Translations under genes and position numbers: made by a program
Notes under the pieces: model-generated
Database searches by the model: none
Told to the model about the DNA's origin: nothing
Seen by the model: only the letters and a program-made list of their open reading frames with translations
Source: Paracoccus sp. (in: a-proteobacteria)
GTDB lineage: Bacteria > Pseudomonadota > Alphaproteobacteria > Rhodobacterales > Rhodobacteraceae
Direction of reading: 5' to 3'
Length of the DNA stretch: 64,000 nucleotides
Assembly (NCBI RefSeq): GCF_030538495.1
Contig: NZ_JAUNTW010000003.1
Location: 62,001 to 126,000, forward strand
In this document: one piece after another, positions 1-7,669 of the stretch
Layout of the letters: each line of letters opens with the position of its first letter
Numbering within the stretch: the first letter of the stretch is position 1

Positions 1-9
1 GTTTTGCGA

Positions 10-36
10 AACGCCGCCCCGTGGGGCGGCGTTTTT
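10..36 (+). terminator. Rho-independent terminator of a gene left of the window
   Basis: An 11-bp perfect GC-rich stem (left arm 10-20, right arm 23-33) with a 2-base loop is followed by a short T run. The T run lies on the + strand side, so the hairpin most likely ends a rightward gene lying before position 1. It could also slow transcription arriving from the small leftward gene next to it, but no U tract follows it in that direction. Confidence 0.65.
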
Positions 37-44
37 CGTTGGGG

Positions 45-197
45 TTAATGGCAATGCACTTTGCCCGCCCGGTTGTCCATGTGACAGCATTGTCCCGGCG
101 GCGATGATTTGCGGCACCCGCCGCCATGGGCATCGGCAGGAACGGGTGAAAACGCGATTGCGGCCGCAAACGCCGCAGCAAGTGTGATAAAACGCAT
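45..197 (-). CDS. Small secreted Cys/His-rich protein (50 aa)
   Basis: This 50-residue protein starts at an ATG with a consensus Shine-Dalgarno AGGAGG nine bases upstream (207-212 on the + strand). Residues 1-23 form a signal peptide: Arg2, a hydrophobic Ala-rich core, and a likely cleavage site after ADA. The mature part of about 27 residues starts HGGGC and has Cys28, Cys37, Cys38 and Cys49 and His24, His39, His48 and His50, ending VHCH. The ending recalls small periplasmic YHYH-type proteins, and similar HGGGC...CCHMD proteins are, as far as I recall, common in Rhodobacteraceae. Function is unknown. The Cys/His spacing suggests metal binding or disulfides, which is inference. It is transcribed away from the TRAP operon. 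Confidence 0.75.
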   Translation of the reverse strand: MRFITLAAAFAAAIAFSPVPADAHGGGCRKSSPPGQCCHMDNRAGKVHCH

Positions 198-536
198 TCT
201 GGCGGTCCTCCTGATCCTAAGAATGTGTTAATTCATGCCGTTCTGGTAAATTTTTTCACCTGTCTTTTTGTGCAATTCCGCCAAATGCCCGACCTGAAAC
301 CGCCGCGCCGATCACGCAACCGGCGGATGAGGCGCTGATCCTGGCGGCTGGGGCCGGGCCGGCTGTGCTGCGCCGCCTAACCCTCGGGGCGCGTTCATAA
401 TTTCTTAATGCGCGCGTGGCATAATAGATCAAATGCAACACAACGCACGGGGCGCTGTTGACAGGCGCGGGGGCTTTGGAAAAGACTGCCACAACCAAAG
501 GTGCAGAACGCACACCACCCGAGGGAGGGACAGAGA
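198..536. other. Intergenic region upstream of the TRAP operon
   Basis: This 339-base stretch separates the leftward small secreted gene from the rightward TRAP operon, so it should hold both promoters. For the leftward gene there is a weak candidate (TTGCAC at 275-270, 17-base spacer, AATTTA at 252-247). For the TRAP operon there is a TTGACA at 458-463 but no convincing -10 box 16-19 bases downstream. I see no operator palindrome or riboswitch fold. Frames open across it on both strands have no family resemblance and look like shadows. Confidence 0.5.
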
Positions 537-1055
537 TTGCCAATTATCCGTCTGATTGACGGCATCAATGAAATCGTGGGACGCATCGTGTCGATCGTCG
601 CGATTATTTTTGCCTTCATCATCATCTATGATGTCATCATGCGTTACATGGGCCAGCCGACACGCTGGGCCTTTGACGTGACGAAACAGCTTTATGGGTT
701 TTATTTCATCATGCTGGGCGGTTATGCCCTGCGCCATCAATCGCATGTGCGGGTGGATTTGCTGACATCCCGCATGGGGCCGGGGCTGCGCCGCTGGGTG
801 GATCTGGCGGGCTATGTCATCTTTTTCTTTCCGTTTGCGTGGATTTTTGCGCGGCGCAGCTGGGACTTTGCGATCACGTCGTGGAATCAGGGTGAACTGA
901 CCTATGGCGCGGTGCAACTGCCTGTTTATCCGTTGAAAATGGCGATGTTTGTGGCGGCCTGTCTGTTGCTGATCCAAGGCATCAGCGAAGTGTTAAAGCT
1001 GATCCTGAACGTCGAAAATACCCCCGACCCGATGGAGCCGATGGATGTCCGGTGA
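537..1055 (+). CDS. TRAP transporter small permease (DctQ type)
   Basis: This is the small membrane subunit of a tripartite ATP-independent periplasmic (TRAP) transporter, which links the large permease to substrate-bound binding protein. The 172-residue protein shows four hydrophobic helices, with the first at about residues 14-36, and the DctQ-typical pattern in helix two (FYFIMLGGYALRH). I chose TTG at 537 because GGAGG lies eight bases upstream. The earlier in-frame GTG at 501 has no Shine-Dalgarno and adds a polar leader. The stop overlaps the start of the large permease by 11 bases, so the two are translationally coupled. Confidence 0.88.
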   Translation: MPIIRLIDGINEIVGRIVSIVAIIFAFIIIYDVIMRYMGQPTRWAFDVTKQLYGFYFIMLGGYALRHQSHVRVDLLTSRMGPGLRRWVDLAGYVIFFFPFAWIFARRSWDFAITSWNQGELTYGAVQLPVYPLKMAMFVAACLLLIQGISEVLKLILNVENTPDPMEPMDVR

Positions 1056-2370
1056 AGCAATTGCGTTGATTATGTCGGGCCTGCTGGTGCTGGGCCTGTT
1101 CATGGGCCACCCGCTGGCCATGGTTCTGGGCGGCACGGCGATTCTGGGCGCCTTCATCGCGGGCCGTCCGCAGGTCTTGGGCATCGTGACGAACCGAATT
1201 TTCGGTGATGTGCTTGATAACTATGTCCTTATCGCCATTCCGCTCTTCGTGTTGATGGCGCGGTTTCTGTCCGACAGCGGCGTGACCGACCGAATGTTCG
1301 AGGCGCTGCGACACCTGTTGGCCAATGTCAAAGGTGGTCTGGGTCTGGCCGTGGTGTTCATTTCCATCCTGCTGGCCGCGACGACCGGGATTATCGGCGC
1401 GTCGATCACGGTGATGGGCATGATGGCCCTGCGCCCGATGCTGCAATACGGCTATGACAAACGGCTGGCGACGGGTCTGATCGGGGCCTCGGGCTGTTTG
1501 GGCATCCTGATTCCGCCGTCGATCATGCTGATTCTGATGTCGTCCTATGCCCCCGGCCTGTCGGTGGGGCAGTTGTTTGCCGGCGCAATGATTCCCGGTG
1601 TTTTGCTGGGCGTTCTCTATGCGGTGTATGTCGCGCTGATCGCGTGGCTGAAACCCGAATGGGCGCCCGCGATGCAGGAAACCGACCGCATCAGCAAGGC
1701 CGAAATGTGGAAAATGCTGCTGGTCGAAGCCGTGCCGCCGCTGATTCTGATCCTGGGGATTCTGGGCTCGCTCTTGGCCGGGATCGCGACCGCGACCGAG
1801 GCAAGCGCCATCGGCGCCGTGCTGTCGCTGCTGATCGTGATTGCCCGCGGGCGGTTTGAATGGCGCACCTTTTATTCCGCGCTGCTGGAAACCGGCCGCA
1901 CATCGGCGATGATTCTGTTCATCGTGGTGGGCGCAACCGCCTTTACCGGCGTGTTCAACATCACCGGCGGCCTGCGCGCCAGTCAGGATGTGATGCGCGG
2001 GCTGGCCAGCGACCCCTATACCTTGGTTGCGGTGATGCTGATTGCGGTGTTCATTCTGGGCATGTTCCTGGATTGGACCGGGATTGTGCTGCTGTCCTTC
2101 CCGATCTTTTTGCCGCTGGTCAACGAAATGGGCATCGACCCGCTGTGGTTCGTGATCCTGATGGCCGTCGTGCTGCAAACCAGCTTTATGTCGCCGCCCT
2201 TTGGATATGCGCTGTTCTATATGCGCGCCATTGCCCCGCCCGAGGTGAAAACCGGCGACATCATCATCGGCGTTGTGCCGTTCATCGGTCTGGTGCTGCT
2301 GATGTGTCTGCTGGTCATTCTGTTCCCGCCGCTGGTCACATGGCTGCCGGCTACGATCTATGCCGGATAA
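1045..2370 (+). CDS. TRAP transporter large permease (DctM type)
   Basis: This 441-residue protein is very hydrophobic, with about a dozen membrane segments. It is the DctM subunit that carries out Na+-driven import through the inner membrane. Family marks include the N-terminal GHPLAMVLGG segment, IPLFVLMARFLSDSGVTDRMF near residues 67-86, and the GCLGILIPPSIMLI loop in the middle. Length matches the usual 425-450. It begins inside the small-permease gene and is followed after 31 bases by the binding-protein gene. Together the three genes make one operon in the order small permease, large permease, binding protein. Confidence 0.93.
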   Translation: MSGEAIALIMSGLLVLGLFMGHPLAMVLGGTAILGAFIAGRPQVLGIVTNRIFGDVLDNYVLIAIPLFVLMARFLSDSGVTDRMFEALRHLLANVKGGLGLAVVFISILLAATTGIIGASITVMGMMALRPMLQYGYDKRLATGLIGASGCLGILIPPSIMLILMSSYAPGLSVGQLFAGAMIPGVLLGVLYAVYVALIAWLKPEWAPAMQETDRISKAEMWKMLLVEAVPPLILILGILGSLLAGIATATEASAIGAVLSLLIVIARGRFEWRTFYSALLETGRTSAMILFIVVGATAFTGVFNITGGLRASQDVMRGLASDPYTLVAVMLIAVFILGMFLDWTGIVLLSFPIFLPLVNEMGIDPLWFVILMAVVLQTSFMSPPFGYALFYMRAIAPPEVKTGDIIIGVVPFIGLVLLMCLLVILFPPLVTWLPATIYAG

Positions 2371-2401
2371 CGGCAGCGCATTGATAAACAAGGAGGAAAA
2401 C

Positions 2402-3487
2402 ATGAAAAAACTGATCGCTTCGGTGGCCTTGGCAACCGCGATGTCTGGCCCGGCATTGGCCGAAACCTGGACCATGACGACCACTTGGCCGTCCAGTCTG
2501 GAACTGATCGAGATGGACAAGAAATGGGTCGAACTGGTTGGCAAGCTGGTTGATTCGTCCACATTGTCGATTGATTTCTACGACGGCGGCAGTCTGGTTC
2601 CCGCGGGTGAGGTGTTTGGCGCCGTGCAATCCGGCACCATTCAGGCGGGCGCGGACTGGCCGGGGTATTGGGCCGGTCGCGACGCGGCGTTTTCGCCGCT
2701 GGCCACCACGGCCAGCCTGTTCAACGCCGTTGATTATGTGAACTGGATTCAGGAATGGGGCGGCGCGGACCTGTATAACGAAGTGTATGGCCGCTTTGGC
2801 ATGGTGTATCTGCCCTATGCCGTGACCAATAACGAATCGGGGTTCCGCACCACCAACAAAGCCATCAACACGGTCGAGGATTTGCGCGGCCTGCGCCTGC
2901 GTCTGTCCGGTCTGGAACAGGGTAAGTTGTTGGAAAAGCTGGGCGGTAACCAAGTCAGCATGGCGGGCGGCGAAATCTATCAATCGCTGGAACGCGGCGT
3001 GATTGACGGTGCGGAATTTTCGACCCCCAATGTCGATTATTCGGGCGGTTTCCATCAGGTGACGAAATACTGGTCAACGCCGGGCTGGCACCAATCGGCG
3101 TCGGTCTTTGGCGTCATGATTAACAAGGCGGCGTGGGATCGTCTGGACGCCGACACGCAGGACCGCCTGAAAATCGCTGCCGACGCCACCATGCTGTGGA
3201 GCCTGTCCTTCACCGAAAAACACGCCGCCGACGCCTTCGCGAAATTCAAGGCGGCTGGCACCCAGATCACCCGCATGGATGACGAATCGCTGGCCCGGAT
3301 TCAGGAAATGGCGAACGAAACCATCACGGAAATCGCCTGTGCGAATCCGACTGCGGCCAAGATCTATTCCAGCCAGCTGCATTATCTGGCGGACTATGCC
3401 GATTGGCGCAATGCCTCGGCTCCGTTCAATCTGGGCCGTGATGCGCAAGGCCCGGATGTGGCCGCCATTGACGCATGTGTGCAATAA
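2402..3487 (+). CDS. TRAP transporter substrate-binding protein (DctP family)
   Basis: This is the periplasmic ligand-binding subunit of the TRAP system (361 aa). Residues 1-20 are a signal peptide ending ALA before ETWTM. The mature start (TWTMTTTWP) and the LRGLRLRLSG segment at 161-170, holding the Arg cluster that in the family contacts the substrate carboxylate, fit the 2-oxoacid/organic-acid (TakP-like) branch of DctP proteins. AGGAGG precedes the ATG. The substrate cannot be read from sequence, but a carboxylate is likely. A terminator hairpin follows at 3514, closing the operon. Confidence 0.9.
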   Translation: MKKLIASVALATAMSGPALAETWTMTTTWPSSLELIEMDKKWVELVGKLVDSSTLSIDFYDGGSLVPAGEVFGAVQSGTIQAGADWPGYWAGRDAAFSPLATTASLFNAVDYVNWIQEWGGADLYNEVYGRFGMVYLPYAVTNNESGFRTTNKAINTVEDLRGLRLRLSGLEQGKLLEKLGGNQVSMAGGEIYQSLERGVIDGAEFSTPNVDYSGGFHQVTKYWSTPGWHQSASVFGVMINKAAWDRLDADTQDRLKIAADATMLWSLSFTEKHAADAFAKFKAAGTQITRMDDESLARIQEMANETITEIACANPTAAKIYSSQLHYLADYADWRNASAPFNLGRDAQGPDVAAIDACVQ

Positions 3488-3513
3488 TTGCATGATATGC
3501 ACAGATAAGTGAC

Positions 3514-3541
3514 GGGCGGGGAACGATTTCTCCGCCCTTTA
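3514..3541 (+). terminator. Terminator of the TRAP operon
   Basis: A 9-bp stem (3514-3522 with 3529-3537, one G-U pair) around a 6-base loop is followed by TTTA. It sits 26 bases after the binding-protein stop and before ihfA, so ihfA should have its own promoter or depend on read-through. Confidence 0.65.
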
Positions 3542-3596
3542 CATTGACAGCCCGATGAAACCGAACCATCCTTTCGGGCAGCAATGGGGAAAGATA

Positions 3597-3899
3597 ATGG
3601 GCGAAAAGACACTGACCCGCATGGATCTGGCCGAAGCGGTCTTTCGTGAGGTGGGATTATCCCGCCACGAATCCGCACAACTGGTCGAAAGTGTGCTGAA
3701 CCATATTTCCGACGCGTTGGTGCAGGGCGAACAGGTGAAGATTTCGTCCTTTGGAACCTTCAGCGTGCGTGACAAAAACGAACGCATTGGCCGCAACCCC
3801 AAAACCGGGGAAGAGGTGCCGATCACGCCGCGCCGCGTGCTGTCGTTCCGTCCGTCGCATCTGATGAAGGACCGCGTGGCGGCCGGCAATAAACGCTGA
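3597..3899 (+). CDS. ihfA: Integration host factor subunit alpha
   Basis: This is the alpha subunit of IHF, the sequence-specific DNA-bending heterodimer used in recombination and sigma54-type and other regulation. The 100-residue protein has the full bacterial DNA-binding-protein fold. It shows [22 protein letters not shown] at the start, the ISSFGTF turn, and the arm [20 protein letters not shown], with NPKTG and the intercalating Pro characteristic of IhfA. I chose ATG 3597, behind GGGGAAAG, over an upstream in-frame ATG at 3555 that adds 14 unrelated residues. A MerR-type gene follows eight bases downstream, an arrangement seen in many alphaproteobacteria. Confidence 0.95.
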   Translation: MGEKTLTRMDLAEAVFREVGLSRHESAQLVESVLNHISDALVQGEQVKISSFGTFSVRDKNERIGRNPKTGEEVPITPRRVLSFRPSHLMKDRVAAGNKR

Positions 3900-3907
3900 T
3901 CGACGCG

Positions 3908-4423
3908 ATGTCGAAAGGCGCAGGGGCATTCCGTTCCATCGGTGAGGTGGCGCAGCTGATTGGTGTTGCGCCGCATGTTTTGCGTTATTGGGAAACGCAG
4001 TTTTCTGCCCTGCGCCCGATGAAGCGCAGCGATGGGCGGCGTTATTACCGCCCCGATGATGTGCGGCTGGCCGCGGGGCTGTGTCAGGTGCTGCGCGATG
4101 ATGGCATGACGATTCGCGGCGCGAAAAAGATGATTGCGGCGGATCGCGGCGCGGCATTGCGGGATTTGGGCGATGCGCGGCTGGCGCAAGGGCCGGTTGA
4201 ACCGCGCGCCAAGCCCGCCCCCCTGCCCCGCCGCGCGCCGCGCGGGCCTGCGCCGCTGCCGTTGTTTCCGGCCCCGCCCGCATCCGCGTGGCTGCCCCGC
4301 CTGACCCGTTTGGCGCGGCAATTGGACCGCATGACCGCGCAGGACGCCCGGTGGCAGCACGCCCGCCCGCTGGCGCTGAAACTGCGGCGCGCGATCACGG
4401 CGACGTCCTCGGCGGCTTCGTGA
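3908..4423 (+). CDS. MerR-family transcriptional regulator
   Basis: The first 70 or so residues of this 171-residue protein are a MerR-type winged helix (FRSIGEVAQLIGVAPHVLRYWE, then SDGRRYYRPDDV). The rest is a Pro/Ala/Arg-rich tail without the Cys residues used by metal-sensing members. Such MerR proteins directly downstream of ihfA are conserved in Rhodobacterales. The ligand and targets are unknown. It starts 8 bases after ihfA and is probably co-transcribed with it. The long GC-rich C-terminal half is low in complexity and probably disordered. Confidence 0.85.
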   Translation: MSKGAGAFRSIGEVAQLIGVAPHVLRYWETQFSALRPMKRSDGRRYYRPDDVRLAAGLCQVLRDDGMTIRGAKKMIAADRGAALRDLGDARLAQGPVEPRAKPAPLPRRAPRGPAPLPLFPAPPASAWLPRLTRLARQLDRMTAQDARWQHARPLALKLRRAITATSSAAS

Positions 4424-4454
4424 CAATTTGACGAAAATTTCCGACATGCGGCCC

Positions 4455-4484
4455 TTGTGCTGGGGGGCAACTTGGCCCTATACG
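4455..4484 (+). promoter_or_regulatory. Candidate promoter of tRNA-Pro
   Basis: TTGTGC (4455-4460), an 18-base spacer and TATACG (4479-4484) resemble a sigma70-type promoter. The predicted start near 4491 falls one or two bases before the mature 5' end of tRNA-Pro, as expected for a short stable-RNA unit. Confidence 0.5.
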
Positions 4485-4492
4485 GTGCGGGT

Positions 4493-4570
4493 CGGGCCGT
4501 GGCGCAGCCTGGTTAGCGCGTCCGTCTGGGGGGCGGAAGGCCGCGAGTTCGAATCTCGCCGGCCCGACCA
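4493..4570 (+). tRNA. tRNA-Pro (anticodon GGG)
   Basis: The 78-base cloverleaf has a perfect 7-bp acceptor stem (CGGGCCG with CGGCCCG), a D stem GCGC/GCGC with the AGCCTGGTTA loop, an anticodon stem TCCGT/GCGGA closing the loop CTGGGGG, a TTCGAAT T-loop, discriminator A and an encoded CCA. The anticodon GGG reads proline CCC and CCU. The first base C1 is a mark of bacterial tRNA-Pro. A strong terminator follows directly, so it forms its own transcription unit. Confidence 0.96.
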
Positions 4571-4576
4571 TTCCGA

Positions 4577-4615
4577 AAACGCCTGTCCCTGCATGGGGGC
4601 AGGCGTTTCCCTTTT
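4577..4615 (+). terminator. Terminator of the tRNA-Pro unit
   Basis: A 9-bp stem (4577-4585 with 4600-4608), extendable by CCC/GGG pairs into the loop, ends in a T-rich stretch. It lies seven bases after the CCA end of tRNA-Pro. Confidence 0.75.
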
Positions 4616-4633
4616 CCGGCTTGGGGTGATGTG

Positions 4634-5698
4634 ATGAACGGCGTTCTTTCCGACAGCGAAATCCGCGACTTGATCGCGGGCGGCACGATTACCGCAGACC
4701 CGGCGATCATTCCCGAACAGGTGCAACCGGCCAGTCTGGATTTGCGGCTGGGGACCACGGCCTATCGCCTGCGGGCCAGTTTTCTGGCCGGGCGCGGGCA
4801 GCGGATCACCGACCGGCTGGCCGATTTTCAGATGCATCAGATGGACCTGTCCGGCGGCGCGGTTCTGGAACGCGGCTGCGTTTACCTGATCCCGCTGATT
4901 GAACGCTTGCGCCTGCCCGCTGGGTTAACGGCGGTCGCGAACGCAAAATCATCAACCGGGCGGCTGGATTTGCTGACCCGGCTGGTCACCGATGACGGGA
5001 CCGAATTTGACCGCCTGCCCGAAGGCTATGACGGACCCCTTTATGCCGAAATCTGCCCGCGCAGTTTTTCCGTGCTGGTGCGTCCGGGGATGCGGCTGAA
5101 CCAGTTGCGGCTGCGGCGCGGTCAGGCGGTGCTGTCGGATGCCGAACTGGCGGATTTGAACGCGCGCGAACCGCTGGTTGCGGGACCGGCGCTGATTGAT
5201 CAGGGTCTGGGCTTTTCGGTCGATCTGCGCCCCGATGCGGGCGATCTGGTCGGATACCGCGCCCGCCCGCATAGCGGCGTGATTGATCTGGACCGCATCG
5301 GCGCCTATGACGCGCGCGATTTTTGGGATGAATTGCACAGTCAGGATGGCCGCCTGATTCTGGATCCGGGGGCGTTTTATATTCTGGTCAGCCGCGAATC
5401 GGTGGCGATCCCGGCGGATTACGCCGCGGAAATGGCCCCCTATCTGGCCATGGTCGGCGAATTTCGGGTGCATTACGCCGGGTTTTTTGACCCCGGTTTC
5501 GGCATCGGCACCGGGCGCGGCGCGCGCGGCGTGTTAGAGGTGCGGTGCCACGAAGCGCCCTTTGTTCTGGAACATGGGCAGGTGGTCGGGCGGCTGGTCT
5601 ATGAACGCATGGCCGCGCGGCCTGAACGTCTGTATGGTCAGGATATTGCGTCGAATTATCAGGGTCAGGGGCTGAAGCTGGCCAAACAGTTCCGCTAA
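4634..5698 (+). CDS. dcd: 2'-deoxycytidine 5'-triphosphate deaminase (double-length type)
   Basis: This enzyme deaminates dCTP to dUTP for thymidylate synthesis. The 354-residue protein is about twice the length of E. coli Dcd and appears to hold two dUTPase-fold halves. The N-terminal half carries EQVQPASLDLRLG and the catalytic-type segment VANAKSSTGRLD at about residues 97-108. The C-terminal half repeats the logic with GFSVDLR and YILVSRESVAIPADY. This long form is typical of alphaproteobacteria. I chose ATG 4634, one codon inside a GTG, behind GGGGTGAT. Its stop overlaps the stop of the convergent RlmL-like gene by four bases. Confidence 0.85.
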   Translation: MNGVLSDSEIRDLIAGGTITADPAIIPEQVQPASLDLRLGTTAYRLRASFLAGRGQRITDRLADFQMHQMDLSGGAVLERGCVYLIPLIERLRLPAGLTAVANAKSSTGRLDLLTRLVTDDGTEFDRLPEGYDGPLYAEICPRSFSVLVRPGMRLNQLRLRRGQAVLSDAELADLNAREPLVAGPALIDQGLGFSVDLRPDAGDLVGYRARPHSGVIDLDRIGAYDARDFWDELHSQDGRLILDPGAFYILVSRESVAIPADYAAEMAPYLAMVGEFRVHYAGFFDPGFGIGTGRGARGVLEVRCHEAPFVLEHGQVVGRLVYERMAARPERLYGQDIASNYQGQGLKLAKQFR

Positions 5699-6792
5699 GC
5701 CACCCCCTGCCACAGCCGCACCTTCAGCCCGCCATGCGCCACGACCGGCCCGCCGGTCAGGTTCAGCCCGGTGGCGCGGGCAAGGCTTTGTTCCGATGTC
5801 ACAATCCCCACGCGCCACCCCGAAAACCGAGTGCGAAACACCTCGCCCATGGCGGCGTGCAGGCCGAACAGCGGGCCTTTGTTGCCGATCCGCGCGCCAT
5901 AGGGCGGGTTGATCATGATGATGCCCGGCGGGCCGTCGGGGCGTTGCAGGTCGCTGACCGGGGCGCAGGTGAACTGCGTCAGCCCCGCCACCCCGGCGCG
6001 TTCGGCGTTCTGGATGCTGCCCCGGATCGCGCCCGCGTCGCGGTCGCTGCCGTAAAACCGCAGCCCGGTATCGCGCGGCGTGACCGGCGCGCGCAACGCG
6101 GCCCACGCCTGCGCGTCAAAGCTGCCCAATTCTTCAAAGGCAAAGCTGCGGCTGCGTCCGGCGGGCAGACCGGCGGCGATTTCGGCGGCCTCGATCACAA
6201 AGGTTCCTGACCCGCACATCGGGTCCAGCACGGGTTGCGAGCCGTCAAACCCCACCTCGCGCAGGAACATCGCGGCCATGGTTTCGCGCATCGGGGCCTT
6301 GGCGACGGCCAGTTTATGCCCGCGTTTGTGCAACGATTCGCCGGTGGTATCGACGCTGAAGGTGACCAGATCATCTTCGATCCGGGCCTTGATCACGATG
6401 GGCGCGTCGGGGGTGATGGGCGCGCCCAATTCTTCGGTGATCGCGCGTTCGATGCGCTGTGTCGCCGCACCCGCGTGATAGATTTTCGACGCGCGGCAGA
6501 CGGTTTCCACCCGCACCGGCAGATCAGCGCGCAGCAGATCGGCCCAGGGGAATTTGCGCGCGCGTTTGTCCAACTGCGCCAGATGCATGGCGCGAAACCC
6601 GCCGATGCGGGCCAGAACCCGCGTGGCTCCGCGCAGATGCAGATTGGCGCGCCACACATCGGGCCAGCCGCCGCGAATGGTCACGCCGCCGGGTTGAATG
6701 ACGGGCTGCCATCCCAGTTCGGTGGCCTCGGCCGCCAAAGGGGATTCCAGCCCCGGCGTCGCCACCAGAAAAATGTCGAAGATGCTATCCAT
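5695..6792 (-). CDS. THUMP-domain RNA methyltransferase (RlmL/YcbY N-terminal type)
   Basis: This is an S-adenosylmethionine-dependent methylase, probably for a guanine N2 of 23S rRNA. The 365-residue protein has a ferredoxin-like/THUMP N-terminal half (up to about residue 155) that would bind RNA. A Rossmann-fold methyltransferase domain follows, with the SAM loop DPMCGSGTF near residue 189 and the target-base motif NPPYG at 295-299. It matches the first half of E. coli RlmKL and lacks the RlmK domain. It ends convergently on dcd and lies downstream of the scpB block, 39 bases after the 63-residue gene. Confidence 0.85.
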   Translation of the reverse strand: MDSIFDIFLVATPGLESPLAAEATELGWQPVIQPGGVTIRGGWPDVWRANLHLRGATRVLARIGGFRAMHLAQLDKRARKFPWADLLRADLPVRVETVCRASKIYHAGAATQRIERAITEELGAPITPDAPIVIKARIEDDLVTFSVDTTGESLHKRGHKLAVAKAPMRETMAAMFLREVGFDGSQPVLDPMCGSGTFVIEAAEIAAGLPAGRSRSFAFEELGSFDAQAWAALRAPVTPRDTGLRFYGSDRDAGAIRGSIQNAERAGVAGLTQFTCAPVSDLQRPDGPPGIIMINPPYGARIGNKGPLFGLHAAMGEVFRTRFSGWRVGIVTSEQSLARATGLNLTGGPVVAHGGLKVRLWQGVA

Positions 6793-6831
6793 CGGCGGAC
6801 CCTATCCCGCCCGCGCGCCAAAGGTAAGAGG

Positions 6832-7023
6832 TCAGCGCCGGTTCATACGGTTCAGGTTGCGCATCCGCTGGGCCATTTCGCGCGTTTGTTTTTTCTGCGC
6901 GGGCGTTTGCGGCTGATCCGATTTGCCGCGCGACATGGTTTGCAGGCCCTTCGTGATGCCCCAATTCATAGCGCGGCGCATGACCAGCCGGGTGAACATA
7001 TTGATGATTTGGTTCATATTCAT
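6832..7023 (-). CDS. Conserved small basic protein of unknown function (63 aa)
   Basis: This 63-residue protein starts MNMNQIINMFTRLVMRRAM and has an Arg/Lys/Gln-rich C-terminal half. The start is ATG 7023, with AAGGAA upstream. The same frame is open further upstream, but that part overlaps scpB and reads as its shadow. The N-terminal 20 residues form a possible amphipathic or membrane-associated helix, and the remainder (KKQTREMAQRMRNLNRMNRR) is strongly basic. I recall small proteins of this kind after scpB in other Rhodobacterales, but no function is known. It lies 10 bases after scpB and is probably in the same operon. Confidence 0.7.
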   Translation of the reverse strand: MNMNQIINMFTRLVMRRAMNWGITKGLQTMSRGKSDQPQTPAQKKQTREMAQRMRNLNRMNRR

Positions 7024-7033
7024 TGGCGGTTCC

Positions 7034-7669
7034 TTATTCGTCGGCGAACAGATCATCGTCGGGGTCGGTGGGCTGTATATCGTCATCGGCATCGCGCGGC
7101 ACAAGGGGGGGCATCCCCTGCGCGGGCCGTGATTCCAGCAAACCGGCGGCGCGCAGTTCCGCCAGCCCCGGCAGATCGCGCGCCGATTCCAGCCCGAAAT
7201 GATCCAGAAACGCATCGGTGACGACAAAGGTTGCCGGACGCCCCGGCGTCATCCGCCGCCGCCCCATGCGCACCCATTCCATTTCGATCAACTGATCCAG
7301 CGTGCCACGGCTGACGGCGACGCCGCGGATTTCCTCGATCTCGGCGCGGGTGACGGGCTGGTGATAGGCGATGATGGCCAGCGTTTCCGTGGCCGCGCGC
7401 GACAGGCGGCGCTGATCCACGGTTTCGGTCTGCATCAGAAATGACAGATCGGCCGCCGTGCGAAAGGCATAGCCATCCCCCACCCGTTCCAGCACCACCC
7501 CACGCCCGGCATAGGCGCGACGCAGGGATGCCACGGCCTCGGGGGCGTCGCAACCGGCGGGCAGGCGCGCGGTCAGGTCGCGCATGGTCAGGGGGGTGGC
7601 GGCGGCGAACAGGATCGCCTCGACCATGCGTTCCTGTTCGTAAAGGGGAATGGGGAAATCAGCGGTCAT
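7034..7669 (-). CDS. scpB: Segregation and condensation protein B
   Basis: ScpB forms a dimer of paired winged-helix domains that binds the ScpA kleisin in the SMC condensin complex for chromosome segregation. The 211-residue protein has the typical start (MVEAILFAAATPLTMRDL), the LIMQTE/VDQRRLSRAATETLAIIAYHQPVTRAEIEEIRGV core and the TLDQLIEMEWVR helix, followed by an acidic tail rich in Asp. I chose ATG 7669, which overlaps the end of scpA by 11 bases. The longer reading to 7741 enters scpA. There is no clear Shine-Dalgarno, consistent with coupling to scpA translation. Confidence 0.92.
   Translation of the reverse strand: MTADFPIPLYEQERMVEAILFAAATPLTMRDLTARLPAGCDAPEAVASLRRAYAGRGVVLERVGDGYAFRTAADLSFLMQTETVDQRRLSRAATETLAIIAYHQPVTRAEIEEIRGVAVSRGTLDQLIEMEWVRMGRRRMTPGRPATFVVTDAFLDHFGLESARDLPGLAELRAAGLLESRPAQGMPPLVPRDADDDIQPTDPDDDLFADE

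Noticed and set aside
458..463. TTGACA as promoter of the TRAP operon
   Set aside because: No credible -10 box lies at the right distance, so it is mentioned only in the intergenic entry.
982..2562. 526-codon open frame antisense to the TRAP large permease
   Set aside because: It is rich in His, Gln and Arg with no family pattern, and the opposite strand encodes a clear DctM protein. This is a typical shadow in GC-rich DNA.
6832..7227. 131-codon version of the 63-residue protein
   Set aside because: The added N-terminal half overlaps scpB and is its antiphase reading. The ATG with AAGGAA lies at 7023.
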